A stretch of 64,000 bases of DNA from the NCBI GenBank assembly GCA_022750335.1, contig JAKIVX010000001.1:5350-69349 (forward strand). Direction: 5' to 3'. The notes beneath the pieces were generated by a model, which made no database searches, had not been told where the DNA came from, and saw only the letters and a program-made list of their open reading frames with translations. This DNA is from Thermoplasmata archaeon. GTDB lineage: Archaea; Thermoplasmatota; Thermoplasmata; Lutacidiplasmatales; UBA184. Below are positions 1-8,817 of this stretch, in pieces. Position 1 is the first letter of the stretch. Every line of letters begins with the position of its first letter. Position numbers and translations under genes: made by a program.

Positions 1-806
1 GCGAGCGCGGCGTTCTGGGCGGCTTCCACGGTGTCGTGGACCTTCTTGAGCTCGTCATCGCGCGGCCCGAAATGGAAGGACCGGGTGATGTCGCTCGCAT
101 AGCGCTGGTAGTACGCACCGAAATCGCAGACCATCGAAACGCCGGGGGTGAGCTTCGAGTCTCCGGCGAGGTAGTGGGGCTCCGCGCTGTGCGGCCCAAA
201 CCCGACGATCGTGGAGAAGGAGCGTCCGTTGGCGCCATACTTGTTCATCCGGAACTCCATTTCCGCGGCCAGCTCGTGTTCGGTCATTCCCACCTTGAGC
301 AGCGAGGGGATCTCCTTTCCGACGCGGGAACCGATCTCGGCCGCCTTTCGGATCTTCTCGACCTCAGAGGTGTCCTTGATGGCCCGGGAGCGTCGTACAC
401 CGACCGTCGCGTCCACGAACTTGGCGGACGGAAGCAGCTTCTCCAACCGGAGGTACCAGGCGTGCGTCAGCTCCGGGAAGTTGAGGCCGATGGTGGGGGT
501 CCCGGGGAGTAGTTTGTGCAGGAACGCCTCCAGACTCTCGGGCCCCTCCCGCGTCACGATGTGGACCCGCACGTGCGGGTCGTGCTTCGCGGCGATGTGG
601 GCCGTCTCCGCCTCCAGCGGGGAGCTGGTGACGTCGAGCGATCCGTCCGGGTGGGCCACGGCCACCGACCCTTCGAAGAGCCCTCCCGATACCTCGAACA
701 GGTGGAAAAAGCTCTGGTCCAAGTGGGGGTCGGTCGCGTTCGCGAGCAGCACCGCATCCGGCGGGGTCTCGAGGTAAGAGAAGACCTTCTCCACACGTCG
801 CTTCAT
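1..806 (-). CDS. M24-family Xaa-Pro aminopeptidase (3' part beyond window)
   Basis: Reverse-strand reading gives MKRRVEKVFSYLETPPDAVLLANATDPHLDQSFF...LTPGVSMVCDFGAYYQRYASDITRSFHFG, typical of M24 peptidases (metal-ligand DFG...SDITR). Not in the ORF track because it runs off the window edge. Confidence 0.85.
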   Translation of the reverse strand, partial: MKRRVEKVFSYLETPPDAVLLANATDPHLDQSFFHLFEVSGGLFEGSVAVAHPDGSLDVTSSPLEAETAHIAAKHDPHVRVHIVTREGPESLEAFLHKLLPGTPTIGLNFPELTHAWYLRLEKLLPSAKFVDATVGVRRSRAIKDTSEVEKIRKAAEIGSRVGKEIPSLLKVGMTEHELAAEMEFRMNKYGANGRSFSTIVGFGPHSAEPHYLAGDSKLTPGVSMVCDFGAYYQRYASDITRSFHFGPRDDELKKVHDTVEAAQNAAL

Positions 807-2290
807 GGAGGAGCCGACACCGATGCGGCCTTTTGATGGTTTGGGGTCCGATGGCGGAGGTCCTTCCAGGAGAGGGTGGGTTCCCGAGCGGCCCGGACCT
901 CGTCCACGCGTTTTACCGCGAGCCGCTGCGGAGCGGCATGCAAGTTCTCGGGCGTGTCGTTCACCGCGCGCTCGAACGCCGCGGCGTATTCGTCGAGGTC
1001 CCGCTTCGACTCGGTCTCGGGCAGCTCGATCATGAGGGCCTCGTCGACGATGGACGGGAAGTAGATGGTCGGCGCGTGGACTCCCTCGTCCAGCAGACGC
1101 TTGGCCAGGTCGAGGGTCCGCACGCCGCGCGCCTTGAGGGGGGTGCCCGAGAGGAGGAATTCGTGTTTGACCAGGGTACGGAAGGGGCGAGGGAGGGACG
1201 TGCCGAGACGCTGGCCGAGATAGTTCGAATTCAGGACGGCGCGCCGGGCCACGTGCTGCAATCCGGCCTCCCCGTGGGAGATCGCAAAGGCGTAGGCGCG
1301 CAGGTCAAGACCGAAGTTACCGTACCCGGACTTGATCTTTCCGATCGACCTCGGGCGGTCGTAATCTAGGTGGAACTTGCGGCCGGTCTTCACGACGCGG
1401 GGGATCGGCAAGTAGGGTCCCAACTTCTCGCCGGCCGCGAGGACGCCCGCGCCCGGTCCGCCGCCACCGTGCGGCGTGGCGAACGTTTTGTGGAGGTTCA
1501 AGTGGGCGACGTCGAACCCCATGCGGCCGGGGTGGGTGATCCCGAGGATCGCGTTGAGGTTCGCCCCGTCATAGTAGAGCATCCCCCCCGCCCGGTGGAC
1601 CGTCTCCGCGATCTCGAGGATCTCGGATTCGAACAATCCCGCGGTGTTCGGGTTCGTCAGCATGAAACAGGCCGTGTGCTCATTGACCGCCGCCCTCAGC
1701 GCGGTCAGGTCGACGCAGCCGTCCTTCGAAGCGATCTCTCGGGTGGTGAAGCCCGCCATCGCCGCGGACGCCGGGTTGGTCCCGTGCGCGGTGTCCGGTA
1801 ACAGCACTTCCGTCCGTTGTCCCAACTCCCCCCGCTCAAGAAAGTAGGCACGAACCATGAGCAGGGCCGCATACTCGCCGTGGGCCCCCGCCGCTGGTTG
1901 GAGTGAGACTTCCGGAAGTCCCGTCACTTTGGAGAGAATCCGCTCGAGACGCCAGAGCAGTTCGAGCGCTCCCTGGACCGAGGCCTCCGGTTGATGGGGG
2001 TGTAGATTCGCGGCCCCGTCCCGCCGGGCGAGGACCTCCGAGACCCGAGGGTTGTACTTCATCGTGCACGAGCCGAGCGCATAGGGGACGGTCTCGATGC
2101 CGAAGTTCATCTGAGAGAGACGTGTGTAGTGACGCAGGACCTGGAGCTCGGAAAGTTCGGGCCACAGCAGCCGCTCCTTCCGACGCATGCGCTCGGGAAG
2201 CCCGGGCACCGCTGGGGCCGGTTCGGCGGGAGGGGACTCGGCGAGGTCCCAGATCGACGGCTCGTCCCATCGGGCCTGACGGAACGTCAT
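803..2290 (-). CDS. gcvPB: Glycine dehydrogenase (decarboxylating) subunit 2
   Basis: PLP-enzyme sequence with HLNLHKTFATPHGGGGPGAG lysine motif; adjacent to subunit 1. Confidence 0.95.
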   Translation of the reverse strand: MTFRQARWDEPSIWDLAESPPAEPAPAVPGLPERMRRKERLLWPELSELQVLRHYTRLSQMNFGIETVPYALGSCTMKYNPRVSEVLARRDGAANLHPHQPEASVQGALELLWRLERILSKVTGLPEVSLQPAAGAHGEYAALLMVRAYFLERGELGQRTEVLLPDTAHGTNPASAAMAGFTTREIASKDGCVDLTALRAAVNEHTACFMLTNPNTAGLFESEILEIAETVHRAGGMLYYDGANLNAILGITHPGRMGFDVAHLNLHKTFATPHGGGGPGAGVLAAGEKLGPYLPIPRVVKTGRKFHLDYDRPRSIGKIKSGYGNFGLDLRAYAFAISHGEAGLQHVARRAVLNSNYLGQRLGTSLPRPFRTLVKHEFLLSGTPLKARGVRTLDLAKRLLDEGVHAPTIYFPSIVDEALMIELPETESKRDLDEYAAAFERAVNDTPENLHAAPQRLAVKRVDEVRAAREPTLSWKDLRHRTPNHQKAASVSAPP

Positions 2291-3699
2291 TTACTCACTC
2301 CGGAGGTGGCCGCGCGGGCGGCGCGCGCGTACTTTTGGATGTCCTTCTCGGTCGTGGTGTCGGTGGCGGCAACCAGAATCCGGGCAGGTCCGGCCGGCGA
2401 CCCGGGTCGGGGGTCCGCGAGCGGGATACCTCCAAGGACCCGGCGGCGGCGGAGCTTTTCTAGGAAGCTCGCCGCGTCGGAATCCTTCAGTTCGATCGTG
2501 AATTCTCCGAGGTAGGGCGCCTCGAACCGGGGTGAAAGGATCCCCTCCACACTCCCGAGCGTGCTCGCGACCGTACGGGCCTTCTCCGCGAGCGAAACCT
2601 GGAGGGCGGCCAGTCCTCGCGGCCCGACGACGCTCGCGTAGACCACAAAAGCGAGCGCCATGAGCGACTGGTTGGTGCAGATGTTCGAGGTCGCTCGGGA
2701 GCGTCGAATGTGCTGTTCCCGGGTCTGGAGGGTCAGCGTGTACGCCGGGGCGCCGTCCGCATCCACCGTGGCCCCTACGATCCGCCCGGGCGTGAGGCGA
2801 AGGTGTTCCTTCCGGCAGGCGAACAAGCCGAGCAGCGGACCGCCGTAGGAGGGAGAGATCCCGAATCCCTGTCCCTCCCCGACGACCACGTCCGCGCCGT
2901 ACTCTCCGGGAGGTTCGAGGACCGTGAGGGCGAGTGGATCCCCGGACACCACGTAGGGGATGTCCCCGAGGATCGACTTGAGCTCCCAGAGTCCCTCGTC
3001 CACGTGTCCGAAGCCGTTGGGCACGTCAGCGAGCATTCCAAACACCTCGTCCGAACGGACCGCGGTCCGAACGAACTCGAGGTCGAGGTTGCCGGTCCGC
3101 GCGTCGTAGGGCACCTCCTCGAGAGTGAGCCCGGGACCGGTCGCGTAATTCTGGAGGACGCTCTTCTCTTCCCAAGGAAGACTGGCGGGAACGAGGAAGC
3201 GACGCCCCTCGTGGAGGCGACGACAGAGGAGCAGCGCTTCGCCGGACGCGGTTGCCCCGTCGTAAAGCGAGGCGTTGGCCGCATCCATCCCCGTGAGTTC
3301 GACCCACAGGCTCTGGAACTCGAACAACGCCCGGAGCATTCCCTGGCTCGCTTCGGGCTGGTAGGGCGTGTACGACGTGTAGAATTCGCTCCGCTGGAGG
3401 ATGGCATCGACGGCCGCGGGAACGTAGCGCGAGGTGATGCGCCCACCGAGGAAATTGGAAAACTTGCCGAGCGGCCGGTTCCGCGCCAGGATCTTGTCGA
3501 TGTGGGCGACGACCTCGGGTTCCTCGAGTCCGGCACTGAGGCCGAGCCGACCGATCCGTGCCTTCTTGGGCACGTCGGCGAACAGGGCGTCGACGGAGGG
3601 GATCCCGAGGGACGCGAGGAGGCTCGCCTCTTCCCCCGCCTCGTCCGGAATCCAGCGAGCCACGAGGGTCCCCGTAGCCTCCCGAGCGGGGCCCCGCAT
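2287..3699 (-). CDS. gcvPA: Glycine dehydrogenase (decarboxylating) subunit 1
   Basis: Contains FLGGRITSRYVPAAVDAILQRSEFYTSYTPYQPEASQG and SNICTNQSLMALA; 4-nt overlap with gcvPB. Start chosen at MRGPAREATG; the ORF-track start at 4173 runs into the antisense GTPase gene. Confidence 0.92.
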   Translation of the reverse strand: MRGPAREATGTLVARWIPDEAGEEASLLASLGIPSVDALFADVPKKARIGRLGLSAGLEEPEVVAHIDKILARNRPLGKFSNFLGGRITSRYVPAAVDAILQRSEFYTSYTPYQPEASQGMLRALFEFQSLWVELTGMDAANASLYDGATASGEALLLCRRLHEGRRFLVPASLPWEEKSVLQNYATGPGLTLEEVPYDARTGNLDLEFVRTAVRSDEVFGMLADVPNGFGHVDEGLWELKSILGDIPYVVSGDPLALTVLEPPGEYGADVVVGEGQGFGISPSYGGPLLGLFACRKEHLRLTPGRIVGATVDADGAPAYTLTLQTREQHIRRSRATSNICTNQSLMALAFVVYASVVGPRGLAALQVSLAEKARTVASTLGSVEGILSPRFEAPYLGEFTIELKDSDAASFLEKLRRRRVLGGIPLADPRPGSPAGPARILVAATDTTTEKDIQKYARAARAATSGVSK

Positions 3700-3778
3700 A
3701 AATCGGTTGGGAACGGCCCGCCCTCCGGGCCCAGCGAAAGAGTATTCGGGTGCCCGGTCTGGCAGCGTTCGAGGATTC

Positions 3779-4870
3779 ATGGGCCGACGGCTGACGAACG
3801 CCCGAGGGCGAAGAGGCACTGAGCCTCCGCCCGTCCCGTCGATCGGCATCCTCGACACGGCGTTCCATCGTGCCTCCCTCGCAGACCCGCACGGTACATC
3901 CAAGGCCGAGCGGGACCGCCGTCGAGCCGAGCTCAAGGTCGTTCGTGCGTCCGCGACCGTCGTCCGACATCTTCGGCTCGAGACTCGCTCGTTCCTCAAG
4001 CCGCCGCTCTCCGATTTTGCCCGAGCATTGGTGGCGGGTCGGTGGGGGGAAGGGACCCTCGAACGGTCGCTGACCCGGGTCCGTCGGGCCGAGGAGCGCA
4101 TCCGTACCCTTGCCCGGGATGCGGAACGGTCCGTCCACCGCGCATCGGGCTCGGAAGAGCTCGGCGACCTCATCCGCTCCTACTACGGCCGGCTCTCGAG
4201 CCATGTGCGGGAGATCGATCCGGACCTCTCCCGACTGCGGGAGATCGGGGATTTCCTCAGCGACCGACCGACCCTCGACCCGGCCGCGCCCACGCTCGTC
4301 GTCGCCGGCTTTCCGAACGTGGGAAAATCCTCCCTCGTCGCGAAGCTCTCCACCGCACGTCCGAAGGTTGCGGACTACCCGTTCACGACCCTCTCGATCG
4401 CTGTGGGCCATGCCGACCTCGGCTTCGACCGGCTCCAGGTCGTCGACACGCCTGGTGTCCTCGGCCGGAAGCGCCATGTGAATCCAGCCGAGTCCGAGGC
4501 CGAGACCGCAGTACGCCGCGCCGCCACGGTAGTGTTGTTCGTCATCGACCCCACCCCCACCTCGGGCCACACGATCGAGGAACAGGAAGAGCTCCTGGCC
4601 CGATGGAAGGCCGAGTTTCCGACCCTCCCCATCCTCCCGATCGAGACGAAGAGCGACCTCGTACGCCGCGACGTGGACCGAATGCAAGTCTCGGCGGTTA
4701 CCGGCGAAGGGGTCGACGAGTTGCTAGCTCGCATCCGAAAGGAGGTCACGCCGCGAGGCGAACTGCCCCCGATGCAAGAGGAGCTCGTGGAAGAGATTCC
4801 GGACTTCCGGGATGAGGGGCTCGACGAGGCCACGGCTCCCACTCCCTCCCGACGGCGTCGACGGAGCTAG
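3779..4870 (+). CDS. NOG1-like GTPase
   Basis: G1 GFPNVGKSS, G3 DTPGVLGR, ETKSD; N-terminal helical region LDTAFHRASLADPHGTSKAERDRRRAELKVVRASATVVRHL resembles archaeal NOG1. Start trimmed from the ORF-track start at 3434. Confidence 0.85.
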   Translation: MGRRLTNARGRRGTEPPPVPSIGILDTAFHRASLADPHGTSKAERDRRRAELKVVRASATVVRHLRLETRSFLKPPLSDFARALVAGRWGEGTLERSLTRVRRAEERIRTLARDAERSVHRASGSEELGDLIRSYYGRLSSHVREIDPDLSRLREIGDFLSDRPTLDPAAPTLVVAGFPNVGKSSLVAKLSTARPKVADYPFTTLSIAVGHADLGFDRLQVVDTPGVLGRKRHVNPAESEAETAVRRAATVVLFVIDPTPTSGHTIEEQEELLARWKAEFPTLPILPIETKSDLVRRDVDRMQVSAVTGEGVDELLARIRKEVTPRGELPPMQEELVEEIPDFRDEGLDEATAPTPSRRRRRS

Positions 4871-4885
4871 GAGGGTCGAATCCCC

Positions 4886-5221
4886 GTGTCCTGGCGTTCG
4901 ACTGGGGTCGCGGAAGCGACCCTTTTCCCCGGGACGCTCCGGGAGATCCGTGTGGGCGGCTCCTCACTCCTGCTCGTCCGGCTCGGGGAGCCGATCTATG
5001 CCCTCGACCCCTACTGTCCGCACGCCGGCGGGGTCTTGGCGGAAGGGACTCTCGAGGGGCCGCGGCTGGCATGCCCCGTCCATGGTGCCGTGTTCGACCC
5101 CCGCGACGGGAAGGTCCTCGAGGATCCGTTCGGCATCGCCCCGCCCTCGGGGGGCGTCGACCCCCTGACCCGGTACCCCGTGCGGCTAGTCCAAGGGATG
5201 GTCGAGGTCGACCTTCCCTGA
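4886..5221 (+). CDS. Rieske [2Fe-2S] domain protein
   Basis: CPHAGG...CPVHGAVFD motif pair. Confidence 0.9.
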   Translation: MSWRSTGVAEATLFPGTLREIRVGGSSLLLVRLGEPIYALDPYCPHAGGVLAEGTLEGPRLACPVHGAVFDPRDGKVLEDPFGIAPPSGGVDPLTRYPVRLVQGMVEVDLP

Positions 5222-5233
5222 TCGGAGAGGGAC

Positions 5234-6469
5234 TCACTCGATCGTGAACGACGGCCCGTTCGCGGGAAGGATCACGTCCGCGAACCCGGAGAGCGCGTCC
5301 CGAAGGAGTTCGCGGCGGTCCCCGTGCATCAGCACGACGGTCTCGGCCCGAGTGGACTCGGCAAATCGGACCAGGTCGGAGTGGCCGGCGTGCGCCGAGA
5401 AATCGAACTTACCGATCTCGCACATCGGTCGGATCGTGGTATCGTCGATCGTCATCGTCCCCTCGTCCAGAAGCTGGCGCCCGTTCGAGCCGTCGACCTG
5501 GTACCCGGTAAGAAGGATTGACGAGTTGGCGTCGCGGTAGAGCTCCCCGACGTAGTAGAGGACCGGTCCCCCATCCAGCATCCCGCCGGTCGTGACGATG
5601 ACCTCGCCTTCCCGCAGGGCCTTCTTTCGTTCGCTCGGATGCTCGATGACGTGGACCCCGTCCAACGCGTGGCGAAACCGCTTCGAATCCCGGAGGTACT
5701 CGGGTGCGCTGAGGTAGATCGAGTTGACCGCCCGGGCCATGCCGTCGAGATAGGTCTCGAACCCGGAGGAGGCGAGGGCCATCAGGACCTCCTGCGCGCG
5801 GCCGACGGCGAAGGCGGGGACGATGACCTTCCCGCCCCGTGCGATCGTTTCGGCGACCTTGTCGCGGAACCGACGCTCGGTCTCCTTGCGGTCCGGGTGT
5901 TCCTTGCCGGCGTACGTCGACTCCATCACGAGGACGTCACATTCGACCGACTCGGCTCCTCCGACCAGGTGCGTGGGGATCGTCTGAAGATCGCCCGTGA
6001 ACAGGATGTCCTTCGCTCCCCGGTACAGGGTCATCGACGCTCCGGGAATGTGGCCGGCGGGAGTGAACTCGATCTCGATCCCACGGTGGCGGAACGTCCC
6101 GTGGCGGTCGACCGCCGTGGCGCGAGACCCGTAACTGGAGATGTCGTTGGTCGTGAACGGGGCCAAGTACCCTTCGAGTCGTGCGATCTTGAGGGCGTCC
6201 CTCGTCAGCAAATTCGCCACGGCCAGCGTGACCGGCGTGGCCACCAGGCGCGCCTTGGGCAATCGGCTGAGGATCGGGGTCATTCCCGAGTGGTCGAGAT
6301 GGGCGTGAGAAAGGACGGCCACGTCGATGGTGGGCGGCGCCGGCTGGGGGTAGGACGGGGGGTCGGTCGGGGTCATCCCGTAGTCGAACAGCAGCGTACG
6401 GCCCTGGTCGCGCACGACCAAACCGAGCGAGCCGATCTCGGACGCGCCCCCGAGGAATTGGAAGTCCAT
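5234..6469 (-). CDS. Metallo-beta-lactamase/beta-CASP family ribonuclease-like protein
   Basis: LSHAHLDHSG, GAxxSGDLQT-type and beta-CASP tail (ILLTGYQVDGSNGRQLL...FSAHAGHSDL...LMHGD). Confidence 0.9.
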   Translation of the reverse strand: MDFQFLGGASEIGSLGLVVRDQGRTLLFDYGMTPTDPPSYPQPAPPTIDVAVLSHAHLDHSGMTPILSRLPKARLVATPVTLAVANLLTRDALKIARLEGYLAPFTTNDISSYGSRATAVDRHGTFRHRGIEIEFTPAGHIPGASMTLYRGAKDILFTGDLQTIPTHLVGGAESVECDVLVMESTYAGKEHPDRKETERRFRDKVAETIARGGKVIVPAFAVGRAQEVLMALASSGFETYLDGMARAVNSIYLSAPEYLRDSKRFRHALDGVHVIEHPSERKKALREGEVIVTTGGMLDGGPVLYYVGELYRDANSSILLTGYQVDGSNGRQLLDEGTMTIDDTTIRPMCEIGKFDFSAHAGHSDLVRFAESTRAETVVLMHGDRRELLRDALSGFADVILPANGPSFTIE

Positions 6470-6501
6470 CGCGCGCCCGAGCGGTCCTCCCACTTAACGT
6501 A

Positions 6502-7383
6502 TTGCGACTCCGTCCGGGGCCGTTCCGCCGGCAAGGGGCTTTAGGCGGGGCGCCGGTCTCTGCTTCCGTGACCTCTCCCGCCCTCCGCCCAGAGATCGAA
6601 GTCCTGTATCGTGTCAGTGTGGCGGTCCACCGGGTTTTTCGAGACGCCGCGACGTCGCCCCACCGCGCCGATTTCGTGGCGATGGGAGCGGACGGCTCGC
6701 CGACCGAACAGATCGACCGACTGGCCGAATCGGAGATCCTGAGGGTCCTCGACGCCGAGGGCGTAAACTGGAACCTCCAATCCGAGGAGATCGGGTCGGT
6801 CGACCGCGGGGGGACCCAAACGTTGGTCGTCGACCCCATCGACGGCAGCCACAACGTGTTCCGGAACCTTCCGTTCTCGACCGTGTCGCTCGCGCTCGGG
6901 TCAACCGACCTCGCCGGCGTCGAGGTCGGTCTCGTTCGGGACCTGCATCTCGGCACGACGTACTGGGCAGCGCGTGGGGAGGGTGCCTGGCGAGACGGGC
7001 GGCCGATCCGCGTACGCCCATGGGTCGCACGGGGGGAGGTCTTGTTCGTCAATCTCGGGGCCCACGCGAGCGAGCGCGCGCTTCGGTTCGCCCAGCGGGG
7101 CCGTCGTGTCCGGTCGCTCGGCTGTGCTTCGCTGGAGACCCTCGCCGTCGCCAGCGGCAGCGGCGACGCCTACTTCTTCGAGAACACTCCGGAAAATCGA
7201 AACCTCCGCGCGACGGATATCGCCGGCGCCTACCGGATTCTCCTCGAGGCAGGCGGCGGGATGTGGGACACGCACGGCCGGGAGGTCGGGACCTTCCCGC
7301 TCACGGTCGACCGGCGCACGAGCGTGTTCGCCTGGGGCGATCGGGCCTTCGCCGACGCGGCGTTGGACGGGGGGCTGCGGTGA
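6502..7383 (+). CDS. Inositol monophosphatase / fructose-1,6-bisphosphatase family protein
   Basis: VVDPIDGSHNVFRNLPFSTVSLAL motif; C-terminal ATDIAGAYRILLEAGG. Confidence 0.9.
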   Translation: MRLRPGPFRRQGALGGAPVSASVTSPALRPEIEVLYRVSVAVHRVFRDAATSPHRADFVAMGADGSPTEQIDRLAESEILRVLDAEGVNWNLQSEEIGSVDRGGTQTLVVDPIDGSHNVFRNLPFSTVSLALGSTDLAGVEVGLVRDLHLGTTYWAARGEGAWRDGRPIRVRPWVARGEVLFVNLGAHASERALRFAQRGRRVRSLGCASLETLAVASGSGDAYFFENTPENRNLRATDIAGAYRILLEAGGGMWDTHGREVGTFPLTVDRRTSVFAWGDRAFADAALDGGLR

Positions 7384-8258
7384 AGATCGGCTTGCAGGTC
7401 AATCCGCGCAAGCCGCGGGCGATCGAGTTCGGACAGCGGCTGGTAGATGCGGTGGCCGGGCGCGCCGACCTCGTGATCAGCGACGAAGCGGCCTCCGTCG
7501 GGCGGGACCTGCCACACCGGGCGTTGGCGGAGATGCGGCCCGACGTGGTCGTCGCGATCGGCGGCGACGGCACCTTCCTCTTCACCCTCGGCCGGACGCA
7601 CGTGCCGGTCCTCCCGATCAATGCGGGTACCTTCGGGGTATTGGCCGAGGTCACGGCCGAAAACCCGGTGGAGTTCGATGCCGCGGTCGAGCGGCTGCTG
7701 TCGGGGTTCTACCACCTGGAAGAACGGATGAAACTGGCCGCGAACTTGGGAGGGCCACCGCTCCCGGACGCGACCAACGAGTTCGTCGTCCACGCGGCGC
7801 AGGCCGGCAAGATGGGGTTGTTCGAAGTGGAGTTCGACGGACAGGTCGTCGGCCGGATCCGGGCCGATGGACTGATCGTCGCAACCCCCACCGGGTCCAC
7901 GGCCTACTCGCTCAGTTCGTTCGGGCCGATCGTCGACCCGGGGCTCGACGCCCTCATCCTGACGGCGATCGCGCCGTTCCGGGCCGAGGCGCGGGCCATC
8001 GTCGTGGAGCCCCTGCACTCCCTGGGGTTGCGGAACGTACTGCCGGGCCGGGACGCGATCGCGATCGCGGACGGCCAGACTGAATTCCCGATGGCGCCGA
8101 ACGCAACGCTGACGGTCTACCGCTCGCCCCGCCGGGCCTCGTTCGTCCGGTTCGGCTCCACGTTCTTCTATCGGCTCCGGGGAAAACGGATCTTACCGTG
8201 GAGCGAGGACCTCGGACGAGGAGGCGCGGGCGTTGCCGATGTTCCGCCCCCACCGTAA
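7380..8258 (+). CDS. NAD kinase
   Basis: GGDGTFLFTL; NEFVVH; ADGLIVATPTGSTAYSLSSFGPIV. GTG start overlaps the IMPase stop (GTGA). Confidence 0.93.
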   Translation: MKIGLQVNPRKPRAIEFGQRLVDAVAGRADLVISDEAASVGRDLPHRALAEMRPDVVVAIGGDGTFLFTLGRTHVPVLPINAGTFGVLAEVTAENPVEFDAAVERLLSGFYHLEERMKLAANLGGPPLPDATNEFVVHAAQAGKMGLFEVEFDGQVVGRIRADGLIVATPTGSTAYSLSSFGPIVDPGLDALILTAIAPFRAEARAIVVEPLHSLGLRNVLPGRDAIAIADGQTEFPMAPNATLTVYRSPRRASFVRFGSTFFYRLRGKRILPWSEDLGRGGAGVADVPPPP

Positions 8259-8766
8259 GCGGGTGCCGGGCGGGCCGCGCCTAGGGGATACGCCGACCGC
8301 CATCACCCGTCGGGTGCTGGACGGCGCGCTCGCGAGCGGCCGGAGTGCGCTCCCGAATGAGTTCGGCGGCGTGCTTCGGGCAGAGCCCCCCGGCGTGATC
8401 AGCGAGCTGTTACTCCTCCCGGGAACGACGGCCGGCCGACGGCACGCCAATTTCCACCTCTACATGCTGCCGGCCGACCTGACCGTCGTGGGTACGGTCC
8501 ACTCCCATCCGTCGGGCGCCCTACATCCCTCCGACGCCGACCTCCGCCTGTTCCGGAACTGGGGGAAGCGACACATCATCATGGGCTCGCCCTTCTCGCC
8601 GGGGTCCTGGCGGGCATACGACGGAAACGGCAACCCGACCACCCTGCAGGTCCTCGGGCAGGGACCTGCGGGTACCGACGTGCAGGTTCCGGAATACCGC
8701 CCCCACGCAATCCATCGCCCGGAGCGAGTGGAACCGCCGGTAGGGTTTCCCGAGGACGAGGCCTAG
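8233..8766 (+). CDS. JAMM/MPN+ domain metalloprotease-like protein
   Basis: NEFGG...GTVHSHPSGALHPSDADL = E...HxH-x(n)-S..D JAMM signature. Confidence 0.85.
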   Translation: MPMFRPHRKRVPGGPRLGDTPTAITRRVLDGALASGRSALPNEFGGVLRAEPPGVISELLLLPGTTAGRRHANFHLYMLPADLTVVGTVHSHPSGALHPSDADLRLFRNWGKRHIIMGSPFSPGSWRAYDGNGNPTTLQVLGQGPAGTDVQVPEYRPHAIHRPERVEPPVGFPEDEA

Positions 8767-8817
8767 AAAACCGCCGTCACCGCGAGGGCCTCGGGCGGGG
8801 CCCGTACCGGTTCCGTT

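Noticed and set aside
3026-4687. 553-aa minus-strand ORF spanning gcvPA and the GTPase
   Set aside because: Antisense or out of frame with two well-supported genes; no recognisable motifs.
5639-6544. 301-aa plus-strand ORF opposite the beta-CASP protein
   Set aside because: Antisense to a gene with clear metallo-beta-lactamase motifs; biased composition.
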